This document shows positions 1-6,076 of a stretch of 10,145 nucleotides of DNA, piece after piece. The stretch comes from Fusobacteriota bacterium (lineage in GTDB: Bacteria > Fusobacteriota > Fusobacteriia > Fusobacteriales > Fusobacteriaceae): NCBI GenBank assembly GCA_023389595.1, contig JAEWEF010000018.1, positions 1-10,145 of the forward strand, read 5' to 3'. How positions within the stretch are numbered: position 1 is the stretch's first letter; each line of letters begins with the position of its first letter. The translations under genes were made by a program, and so were the position numbers. A model generated the notes under the pieces. The model was not told the DNA's origin. It saw only the letters and a program-made list of their open reading frames with translations, and made no database searches.

Positions 1-2
1 GT

Positions 3-53
3 GTGAGACATTTCATATCGAAATTCCAAATGAGTATAGATAACTGCAAATAA
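3..53 (+). CDS. C-terminal tail of a probable IS200/IS605-type TnpB (partial, starts before the window)
   Basis: Frame 3 is open from the window edge and ends at TAA 51-53, giving the 16-residue tail VRHFISKFQMSIDNCK. Many TnpB/OrfB proteins end with a stretch like NACG-x-x-VRH or DVRP followed by a short variable tail, and this peptide fits that pattern. What supports the call beyond the short peptide is the position: a perfect hairpin follows the stop by 7 nt, as at the right ends of IS200/IS605 elements. The catalytic part lies outside the window, so I cannot say whether the gene is intact. A second frame (2-43, ending in the peptide IPNEYR) is also open here but matches nothing I recognise. 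This is an inference from a very short piece. Confidence 0.4.
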   Translation: MRHFISKFQMSIDNCK

Positions 54-60
54 CAGTTTG

Positions 61-84
61 TAGGGGAGTTCTGATACTCCCCTA
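61..84 (+). other. Perfect 9-bp hairpin, probable right-end structure of an IS200/IS605-type element
   Basis: TAGGGGAGT at 61-69 pairs perfectly with ACTCCCCTA at 76-84 around the 6-nt loop TCTGAT. It is the most GC-rich patch of the intergenic region. No T-run follows on the plus strand, so it does not look like an ordinary terminator for the reading frame ending at 53. Subterminal hairpins recognised by the TnpA (Y1) transposase are known at both ends of IS200/IS605 elements, and the same 3' region forms the scaffold of the TnpB guide RNA. A TCAA tetranucleotide, the cleavage-site sequence known from IS608 right ends, lies at 101-104, further from the hairpin than in IS608. The hairpin is directly seen; its role is inferred. 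Confidence 0.5.
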
Positions 85-90
85 TAAAAA

Positions 91-125
91 TGGCTATTTA
101 TCAACTGTTTGTTGTGACATAGCCA
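91..125. other. Stem-loop with 7-bp outer and 4-bp inner stem
   Basis: TGGCTAT at 91-97 pairs with ATAGCCA at 119-125, and CAAC at 102-105 pairs with GTTG at 111-114, separated by a 4x4 internal loop. Read on the minus strand, the outer stem is followed by TTTTTATA (90 down to 83), so it could act as a second, weaker terminator downstream of the sirtuin gene. Read on the plus strand it could be part of an RNA or DNA structure at the end of the insertion element. The pairing is seen; neither role is demonstrated. Confidence 0.4.
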
Positions 126-129
126 AAAT

Positions 130-160
130 AAAAAACAAATCTTTTATGATTTGTTTTTTT
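130..160 (-). terminator. Intrinsic terminator of the sirtuin gene
   Basis: A 12-bp perfect inverted repeat (130-141 with 148-159) encloses the loop TTTTAT. On the minus strand the core stem ACAAATC/GATTTGT runs into a U-rich tail about 10 nt after the stop codon of the sirtuin gene, the usual layout of a rho-independent terminator. The symmetric A- and T-runs on both sides mean that it could also stop transcripts arriving on the plus strand from the element at the left edge. Confidence 0.8.
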
Positions 161-169
161 ATTATCTTT

Positions 170-898
170 TTAATTTTTTGTTTTAAGATGTTCTATTAAT
201 TTAACCATTGTATCTTCAAAGTTATTTTTAATAACTAATTCTGCATCATTGTCGTATTGTGTAGGAGAATCATTAATTATTACTAAATTATTACCTCTAA
301 AGTATCTTATGTAATATGCAGCCGGATAAACTGTTAAACTTGTACCAGCTATTATTAGTAAATCTGCTTTTTGTATTTCATTTATGGCTTTTTTAACTAT
401 ATTTTGATCCAATTCCTCACCATAAAGTGTAACTCTAGGTCTAACTATTCCGTTACAGTCACAATTTGTATTTTTTGTATAATGTTTACCACAAGATAAA
501 CAAAACCAATCTTTTAATGTTCCATGTAATTCTAAAACATTTCTAATCCCTGCCTCTTGATGTAGATTATCAATATTTTGAGTGATTATATATTTTAGCT
601 TACCAATTTTTTCTAAAAAAACTAGAGAATAGTGTCCTTTATTAGGAGAAATATTTTCAATTGATAAAACATTTTCTACATATTCATTAAAAATTTTTCT
701 GTTTTTTAGAAAAAAATCTATACTTAAAATTTCTTCAGGTTGGTATTTGTCTTTGTATAAAGTTTTATATAATCCATTTTTTCCTCTAAAATCTTTTATT
801 CCTGAATCTGTAGAAGTTCCTGCCCCTCCAAAAAAAACTATATAATTAGATTTGGAAACAAGATCTGCAAATTTTAAAATTTGTTCGTTCAAAGTCAT
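170..898 (-). CDS. cobB: NAD-dependent protein deacylase, Sir2 (sirtuin) family
   Basis: This 242-aa cytoplasmic enzyme is predicted to remove acetyl or other acyl groups from lysines, consuming NAD+ and releasing nicotinamide and O-acyl-ADP-ribose. It is a single full-length Sir2 domain. The Rossmann NAD site is GGAGTSTDSGIKDFRG (residues 24-39), followed by TQNIDNLHQ (106-114), the catalytic histidine in ELHG (His125), a zinc site of Cys133, Cys136, Cys146 and Cys148 (CxxC and CxC), and GTSLTVYPA (185-193). The CxC second half of the zinc site is a familiar bacterial variant. I see no Arg/Tyr pair diagnostic of desuccinylases, so deacetylation is the default guess. The ATG at 898 has a strong ribosome binding site (AGGAGGT, complement of 905-911) about 6 nt upstream. 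The gene is transcribed divergently from the cobalamin operon. The symbol cobB here means the sirtuin, not cobyrinate diamide synthase. Confidence 0.95.
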   Translation of the reverse strand: MTLNEQILKFADLVSKSNYIVFFGGAGTSTDSGIKDFRGKNGLYKTLYKDKYQPEEILSIDFFLKNRKIFNEYVENVLSIENISPNKGHYSLVFLEKIGKLKYIITQNIDNLHQEAGIRNVLELHGTLKDWFCLSCGKHYTKNTNCDCNGIVRPRVTLYGEELDQNIVKKAINEIQKADLLIIAGTSLTVYPAAYYIRYFRGNNLVIINDSPTQYDNDAELVIKNNFEDTMVKLIEHLKTKN

Positions 899-919
899 AA
901 AAATACCTCCTTTTTTATT

Positions 920-928
920 ATTATATCA
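920..928 (-). promoter_or_regulatory. Extended -10 promoter of the sirtuin gene
   Basis: On the minus strand the segment reads TGATATAAT, a perfect TGnTATAAT extended -10 box. No good -35 hexamer lies 17 nt upstream (AACCCA occupies that place), which is typical of extended -10 promoters. It lies about 22 nt upstream of the ATG, so the leader would be very short and consist mostly of the ribosome binding site. Confidence 0.6.
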
Positions 929-946
929 CAATTTTTTTATGCTGGG

Positions 947-975
947 TTGTTTTAATGAAGATAACAATGTATAAT
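947..975 (+). promoter_or_regulatory. Probable sigma-70-type promoter of the permease-cobalamin operon
   Basis: TTGTTT (947-952) and a perfect TATAAT (970-975) are separated by exactly 17 nt. The -35 keeps only the TTG of the consensus; a TG directly abuts the -10. Transcription would start near 982, leaving a leader of roughly 25 nt before the permease ATG at 1007. The -35 lies about 20 bp from the -10 of the divergent sirtuin promoter, so polymerases at the two promoters could interfere with each other or share a regulator. I see no clear operator palindrome between them. Confidence 0.55.
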
Positions 976-1006
976 TATAAATAATAATTTGTTTTGAGGG
1001 TAAAAT

Positions 1007-2518
1007 ATGTTTAAAAAATATTTTAATATGATATATATAATAATTGTAATACTACCTTTTTATTTTTTTATAAGGGATTTTTTAAATTTTAACGAAATTA
1101 ATAACATACTTACAAAAGAAACTTTAGAATTAGTATTTTTTACATTAAAACAAAGTTTAATTTCATCTTTTTTTGCTTTTTTAGTAGCAATACTACCTGC
1201 AAAATACATACAAAATAATAGCAATATACTTTCAAAATTTTTAAAATATACTAATTTTATACCATTTTTTTTTCCAGTTATTTCTCTTATAACTGTTTTT
1301 TCTTATATATTTAGTGATAAAATATTGGGTAAATTTAGTATAATGTACACTTTTAAAATAATAGTTATAGCTCATGTATTTTATAATTCACCAATATTTG
1401 TAAATTATATATCAAATGCTTTGAGAAAAATTTCTAAAAGTGTCAGCGAAGCTGCTTTATTAGATATCAGAAATAAAGTTAAAATTTTCTTTTTTGTAGA
1501 ACTTAGGATTATATCTCCACAAATTTTTAAAGCATTCATCCTCGTTTTTACATACTGTTTTTTAAGTTTTGGAATAATTTTATCTCTTGGAGGAATAAAA
1601 TTTCATAATTTAGAAGTAGAAATTGCAAGTAGTTTCAGAGGGAATTTTAATTTATCATATGCTATATTTTTATCTTTATTACAATTTATAATACTCTCAA
1701 TAGTAAATATGTTTGGAAAATTTATAAAAGAATACGATTTAGAGTATGATGAACAAAACAAAGAAAATAATATTATAGTAACAATTTTTTCTATACTATA
1801 TTTAGCTTTTGAATATTTTATTTTAATATCTTCTATAATTTTTTCTTTTTATAATTATTTTTCTAATAAATTTACAATTCAAGCGTATTTTAATATATTT
1901 TCTGCCACTTTTAATGAAAAGTTTCCTATTTTACAGAGTCTAATAAATTCTTTTACAGTTTCGTTTTTGGTTTCGATTATTGTAGTAATAATAACATATT
2001 TATTAATTGTTAACTATAATAAAACTACAGAAGTTTTTTTATTTTCTAATATGGGGATATCAAGTGCATTTTTAGCTATAACACTTTATTATATGAATGT
2101 ACTTTTTAATATACCATTTTATTATTTATTAATATTTGGATATGTAGTTAATAATATACCTATATCTTTTTCTTTAATGTACAATGGAGCCAAAAATTTT
2201 CCTAATTATATAAATGATATAGCTATAATGGATACCGAAAGTAAGTTAAAAAGATTTTACTATATACGTTTAAAATTATTATTCCCTATTCTTATATCTT
2301 CTTTTTTACAAGTTTTTGCCGTTGCTTTCGGAGAATTTACAATAGCATATGCAATGCAAATAGAAGATTTTTTACCTTTGGCATCCATTATGAATTATAA
2401 TATGGTGGCACAAAAATATTATCTTGAAAGTTCAGCGTTTAGTACAGTTATGTTGCTGATAGTATTTTCATGTTTTATTTTGGGAGAATATTTAAAAAGT
2501 TATAATAAATTTGATTAA
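1007..2518 (+). CDS. Two-domain ABC transporter permease, ThiP/FbpB-like, substrate unknown
   Basis: This 503-aa, very hydrophobic integral membrane protein has two homologous permease halves joined by a charged linker around residues 238-256 (KFIKEYDLEYDEQNKENN). About 12 membrane segments can be seen, six per half. Each half carries the EAA-type loop that docks on the ATPase: SEAALLDIRNKVKIFFFVEL starting at residue 147, and NDIAIMDTESKLKRFYYIRL at 403-422, the latter with a degenerate EAA (DIA). The fused architecture and length match permeases for thiamine (ThiP), ferric iron (FbpB/AfuB) and the YnjC type. No substrate-binding protein or ATPase gene is next to it, so the substrate cannot be read from context. 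It is not a CbiMNQO cobalt transporter or a BtuC-type B12 permease. The ribosome binding site GAGGG (996-1000) lies 6 nt before the ATG. It is the first gene of the operon, 21 nt ahead of cbiP. Confidence 0.85.
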   Translation: MFKKYFNMIYIIIVILPFYFFIRDFLNFNEINNILTKETLELVFFTLKQSLISSFFAFLVAILPAKYIQNNSNILSKFLKYTNFIPFFFPVISLITVFSYIFSDKILGKFSIMYTFKIIVIAHVFYNSPIFVNYISNALRKISKSVSEAALLDIRNKVKIFFFVELRIISPQIFKAFILVFTYCFLSFGIILSLGGIKFHNLEVEIASSFRGNFNLSYAIFLSLLQFIILSIVNMFGKFIKEYDLEYDEQNKENNIIVTIFSILYLAFEYFILISSIIFSFYNYFSNKFTIQAYFNIFSATFNEKFPILQSLINSFTVSFLVSIIVVIITYLLIVNYNKTTEVFLFSNMGISSAFLAITLYYMNVLFNIPFYYLLIFGYVVNNIPISFSLMYNGAKNFPNYINDIAIMDTESKLKRFYYIRLKLLFPILISSFLQVFAVAFGEFTIAYAMQIEDFLPLASIMNYNMVAQKYYLESSAFSTVMLLIVFSCFILGEYLKSYNKFD

Positions 2519-2539
2519 GTTAGTTTATTAGGAGACAGA

Positions 2540-4030
2540 ATGAAAAAAGAAGGTAAAAATTTAATGATAGTTGGTACTGCTTCTGGAGTTGGTAAGAGCA
2601 CAGTTGTAGCCGGATTATGTAGAGTGTTTAAAAATAGAAATTACAGAGTTTTTCCATTCAAATCCCAAAATATGGCATTAAATTCATATGTAACTAAAGA
2701 TGGTTACGAAATGGGGAGAGCACAAGTTATACAAGCATACGCTTGTGGATTAGAACCTGATGTAATTATGAATCCTATATTATTAAAACCTTCTGGCAAT
2801 AATAAAATACAAGTAATATTAAATGGAAAAGTTTTTGCAAATATGACTGGAAGAGAATACAATGAATTTAAAGAAAATCTCATACCAATGCTAGAGGAAA
2901 TTTATTCAAATATATCTAAATATAATGATTTAATTTTTATTGAGGGGGCTGGAAGTCCTGCAGAAATAAATCTTGAATATAAAGATATATCAAATTTTGA
3001 AATGGCAAGAATAGCTGATGCACCAGTAATATTAGTTGCCGATATAGATAGAGGGGGAGTTTTTGCTTCTATTTATGGAACTATAATGCTTATGAAAGAA
3101 GAAGAAAGAAAAAGAATAAAAGGAATAATAATAAATAAATTTAGGGGAGATAAAATAGTATTACAAAAAGGAATTGAAAAAATAGAAAATTTAACAGGAG
3201 TAAAAACTTTAGGAGTTTTACCTTATCATAATTTAAATATAGAAGAAGAAGATTCTTTAACTGAAAAAAAACAAAATACATTAGTAAAAAATAAAAAAAT
3301 AAAAATTTTGATTATAAATTTAAAACATATATCGAATACTACTGATTTTAATGTTTTTAATTTATATGACGATATAGAGATGAAATTTACATATGATGCT
3401 AACGATTTTGTTGACGAAGATATAATTATAATTCCTGGTTCCAAAAATACAATAGATGATATGATTTTTTTAAGAGAAAATAAACTGGATTTAAAAATTA
3501 TTGAAGCAGCTAAAAAAGGCAAAGTTATTATTGGTATATGTGGAGGATTCCAACTTTTAGGAAAAAAAATATACGATACAAGCGGTATTGAAAGTAATAT
3601 TTTAGATATCGATGGAATTGGATTGTTAGATATAGAAACTGAAATGTCTGAAAAGAAATATACAAAGCAGTATACTGGAGAAATTCAAAAAAGCTTAGGT
3701 TTTTTTGATAAATTAATCGACAGAAAAATAAGCGGATATGAAATTCATCACGGAATTTCACACGGCAATATTAAAAATTTAACTTGTGATAACAGACTTA
3801 TTATCGTTAATAAAAAAAATATAATAGGAACTTATTTACACGGATTTTTTGATAATGATAACATCAGAAAATACATACTAGATAAGGTATTAAGGAAAAA
3901 AGGATTGGAAGAAATTCAAAAGATAAATTATCAAAAAAATAATGATATACAATTAGAAAAACTCGAAAAAATAATTCTAGAAAATGTAGATTTAGAATAT
4001 ATGGAAAGAATTATAAATGGAGATGTATAG
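2540..4030 (+). CDS. cbiP: Cobyric acid synthase (adenosylcobyrinate a,c-diamide amidotransferase)
   Basis: The enzyme amidates the b, d, e and g side-chain carboxylates of adenosylcobyrinate a,c-diamide to form adenosylcobyrate, using four ATP and four glutamine. It is also called CobQ. At 496 aa it is normal length. The N-terminal synthetase domain shows the P-loop-like GTASGVGKST (12-21), the CobQ signature PFKSQNMALNSYVT (39-52), MNPILLKPSG (77-86), IEGAGSPAEINL (134-145) and ADIDRGGVFAS (167-177). The C-terminal glutaminase domain has the nucleophile Cys334 in GICGGFQLLG, GYEIHHG (399-405) and the catalytic histidine His434 in TYLHG, so both halves look active. The start ATG at 2540 follows AGGAG (2530-2534). 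Its stop codon overlaps the ribosome binding site of cbiB. It acts after CbiA, encoded three genes downstream, and before CbiB. Confidence 0.97.
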   Translation: MKKEGKNLMIVGTASGVGKSTVVAGLCRVFKNRNYRVFPFKSQNMALNSYVTKDGYEMGRAQVIQAYACGLEPDVIMNPILLKPSGNNKIQVILNGKVFANMTGREYNEFKENLIPMLEEIYSNISKYNDLIFIEGAGSPAEINLEYKDISNFEMARIADAPVILVADIDRGGVFASIYGTIMLMKEEERKRIKGIIINKFRGDKIVLQKGIEKIENLTGVKTLGVLPYHNLNIEEEDSLTEKKQNTLVKNKKIKILIINLKHISNTTDFNVFNLYDDIEMKFTYDANDFVDEDIIIIPGSKNTIDDMIFLRENKLDLKIIEAAKKGKVIIGICGGFQLLGKKIYDTSGIESNILDIDGIGLLDIETEMSEKKYTKQYTGEIQKSLGFFDKLIDRKISGYEIHHGISHGNIKNLTCDNRLIIVNKKNIIGTYLHGFFDNDNIRKYILDKVLRKKGLEEIQKINYQKNNDIQLEKLEKIILENVDLEYMERIINGDV

Positions 4031-4034
4031 GAGG
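4029..4034 (+). promoter_or_regulatory. Ribosome binding site fixing the TTG start of cbiB
   Basis: A perfect AGGAGG, followed by T, lies 7 nt before the TTG at 4042 and overlaps the cbiP stop codon TAG (4028-4030). No ATG or GTG in the right frame and distance competes. The TTG start puts the conserved LDLFFGDP block at residues 15-22, as expected for CbiB. Confidence 0.85.
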
Positions 4035-4041
4035 TAACTAA

Positions 4042-5004
4042 TTGTTCAGAGGTTTTATATTTAAGTATACATTCGCATATGTTTTAGATCTATTTTTTGG
4101 TGATCCTCATTTTATATATCATCCTGTGCAATTTATAGGGTTTTTAATTTCTAATTTAGAAAAAATATTTTATAGAATGAAAAATAAGCTTTTATCTGGA
4201 GGTATTTTAGTTTTTTTGGTATTAGTTATCACTTTTTTTCTCAGTTTTTTTATAACTAAAGTTCATTACTCTTTAGAAATATATTTTTTATACACTACAC
4301 TCTCTATTAAAAGTTTATCCAATGAGGGTAAAAAAGTTTATAATATATTAAAAGAAAATAAACTGGAAGATGCCAGAAAAAAATTATCTTACTTGGTTTC
4401 AAGAGATACAGAAGATATGAATAAACAACAAATAATAATGAGCGTTATAGAAACTATAAGTGAAAATACAGTAGACGGTGTAATTTCTCCAATTTTCTAT
4501 GCAGTTTTAGGAAGTTTTTTTATTGTAGGAGATGTATCTTTATCATTACCTTTTGCTATGACATATAAGGCTATAAACACTCTTGATTCTATGATAGGAT
4601 ATAAAAATGATAAATATTTATATTTTGGAAGAATAGCTGCAAAAATTGATGATATTGCAAATTTTATTCCTGCAAGAATAACTGGATTCATATTAGTTCC
4701 TATATCTGCTTTTTTATTAGGATACGACTACAAAAATTCATTTAGAATTTTTATAAGAGATAGACTGAATCACGCCAGCATAAATTCTGGTCATGCCGAA
4801 GCGGCATACGCAGGTGCACTAGGACTACAATTTGGAGGAAGAATAAAATATTTTGGAAAATTTTACGAAAAAATGAAGATAGGAAATAGAACAAAAGAAT
4901 TTGATATAGAAGATATTAAAAAATCTATAAAATTACTTTATGTTACTTCTACTATTGGGATGGTGATATTAGTTTATGGATTTACATGGTGGAAATATTT
5001 ATAA
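4042..5004 (+). CDS. cbiB: Adenosylcobinamide-phosphate synthase CbiB, TTG start
   Basis: This integral membrane enzyme condenses adenosylcobyrate with (R)-1-amino-2-propanol O-phosphate, the product of CobD encoded next door, to give adenosylcobinamide phosphate. The 320-aa length is typical. Family blocks appear in order: LDLFFGDPHFIYHPVQFIG (15-33), LSYLVSRDTEDM (115-126), ETISENTVDGVISPIFYA (137-154), KAINTLDSMIGYKN (176-189), DDIANFIPARITG (203-215) and NSGHAEAAYAGALGLQFGG (248-266). Membrane segments are visible near residues 53-72, 152-172, 211-227 and 297-313. It starts with TTG, chosen because of the perfect ribosome binding site 7 nt upstream. The last 29 nt overlap the start of cobD, so the end of the final membrane segment is coded in both frames. 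Some nomenclatures call this gene cobD. Confidence 0.96.
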   Translation: MFRGFIFKYTFAYVLDLFFGDPHFIYHPVQFIGFLISNLEKIFYRMKNKLLSGGILVFLVLVITFFLSFFITKVHYSLEIYFLYTTLSIKSLSNEGKKVYNILKENKLEDARKKLSYLVSRDTEDMNKQQIIMSVIETISENTVDGVISPIFYAVLGSFFIVGDVSLSLPFAMTYKAINTLDSMIGYKNDKYLYFGRIAAKIDDIANFIPARITGFILVPISAFLLGYDYKNSFRIFIRDRLNHASINSGHAEAAYAGALGLQFGGRIKYFGKFYEKMKIGNRTKEFDIEDIKKSIKLLYVTSTIGMVILVYGFTWWKYL

Positions 5005-6076
5005 ATATGATAAAGAAGGAAGAAAAATAGAATTAGATTATAGCTCTAATATAAATCCTTTAGGAATCAGTGAAAAATTTAAAGATATAATTTTAAAAAA
5101 TATAGAAAATATTAGTAAGTATCCAGATATAAATTATATTGATTTAAGAAAATCTATATCTGATTATAATAATTTACAAATTGAAAATGTAGTAGTTGGT
5201 AATGGAGGAATAGAAATACTTTTTTCATTTTTTAGAGTTATAAGACCTAAAAAAGTTCTAATATTAGCTCCAACTTTTTTAGAATATGAAAAAGCCGCTA
5301 TAGAAGTTGAAGCAGATGTAAACTTTTTTGAGCTAAAAGAATGTGATAATTTTTATCCAGATATAGATAAATTATTAGAAACAATAAAAAATAATTTATA
5401 TGATGTAGTTGTATTATGTAATCCTAATAATCCAACAGGTGTATTAATAGAAAAAAAACATTTACAAGAAATTTTAAATTACTGCGAAAATCAAAAAACA
5501 ATATTATTTGTTGACGAAGCTTTTATAGATTTCACAGAAAATTGGAAAGAAAATACTATTGCTTATTGCCAAAGTGAATATCTATTTGTTATGAGGTCTC
5601 TAACAAAATTTTTTGCTATACCCGGACTTAGACTTGGATATGGAATATCATCCAACAATCGTTTAATTTCTAAAATGATAGAGAAGCAAGAACCTTGGAG
5701 TATAAATTTATTTGCAAATCTTGCGGGAGTATTTCTTTTGAAAGATGAAATGTATATAAAAAATACTGAAGATTGGATAAAAGCAGAGAAGAAGTTTTTT
5801 TATAATAAATTAAAAGAAATTAAAGGGATAAAAGTTTATAAAACTAATGTTAATTTTATTTTATTAAAATTAAATTCTATTAAGTCAAGAGAATTGAAAG
5901 AATTTATGATAAATGAAGGAATACTAATAAGAGATGCACAAAATTTTAAATTTTTAAATGACACTTTTATTAGGTTAGCAATAAAAGATAGGGAAAATAA
6001 CATAAAAGTTTTAAACAGTTTAAAAAAAGTTTTGGGAGTAAAAAATGAAAGTTTTTATGATAGCTGGAACAAATAG
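4976..6076 (+). CDS. cobD: L-threonine-O-3-phosphate decarboxylase, PLP enzyme
   Basis: The enzyme makes (R)-1-amino-2-propanol O-phosphate, the linker between corrin ring and nucleotide loop, by decarboxylating threonine phosphate. It is a 366-aa fold-type I aminotransferase-like protein. The N-terminus HGGNIYKYDKEG (4-15) and SSNINPLG (23-30) are characteristic of CobD and separate it from its close relative HisC. Other motifs are CNPNNPTG (148-155), VDEAFIDF (179-186) with Asp180 at the pyridine nitrogen, the PLP-binding Lys211 in SLTKFFAIPGLRLGYG, and Arg333 in FIRLAI for the substrate carboxylate. The ATG at 4976 lies 29 nt inside cbiB; only a weak GGTGAT (4962-4967) precedes it, so translational coupling to cbiB is likely. 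Its last 32 nt overlap cbiA. No threonine kinase gene (PduX type) is in the window. Confidence 0.93.
   Translation: MDLHGGNIYKYDKEGRKIELDYSSNINPLGISEKFKDIILKNIENISKYPDINYIDLRKSISDYNNLQIENVVVGNGGIEILFSFFRVIRPKKVLILAPTFLEYEKAAIEVEADVNFFELKECDNFYPDIDKLLETIKNNLYDVVVLCNPNNPTGVLIEKKHLQEILNYCENQKTILFVDEAFIDFTENWKENTIAYCQSEYLFVMRSLTKFFAIPGLRLGYGISSNNRLISKMIEKQEPWSINLFANLAGVFLLKDEMYIKNTEDWIKAEKKFFYNKLKEIKGIKVYKTNVNFILLKLNSIKSRELKEFMINEGILIRDAQNFKFLNDTFIRLAIKDRENNIKVLNSLKKVLGVKNESFYDSWNK

Noticed and set aside
2..43. Frame-2 open stretch ending in the peptide IPNEYR as the coding tail at the left edge
   Set aside because: It is open to the edge but its peptide resembles no family I know, while frame 3 fits a TnpB tail.
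899..1006. tRNA, riboswitch or small RNA in the divergent spacer
   Set aside because: Only promoter boxes and ribosome binding sites are visible; no stable stem or conserved core was found by eye.
1007..2518. Naming the permease thiP
   Set aside because: The fold matches several two-domain permeases (thiamine, ferric iron, others). No binding protein, ATPase or thiamine riboswitch is nearby, so a substrate name is not justified.
3226..3761. Two minus-strand reading frames (3226-3522 and 3528-3761)
   Set aside because: They lie opposite the glutaminase half of cbiP, have no ribosome binding site or recognisable motifs, and their composition simply mirrors the AT-rich coding strand.
4497..4691. 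Minus-strand 64-aa frame
   Set aside because: It is the antisense of conserved cbiB blocks, with no sign of independent coding.
4976..6076. Histidinol-phosphate aminotransferase (HisC) as an alternative for cobD
   Set aside because: The HGGNIY start, the position between cbiB and cbiA and the overlaps all favour threonine-phosphate decarboxylase.
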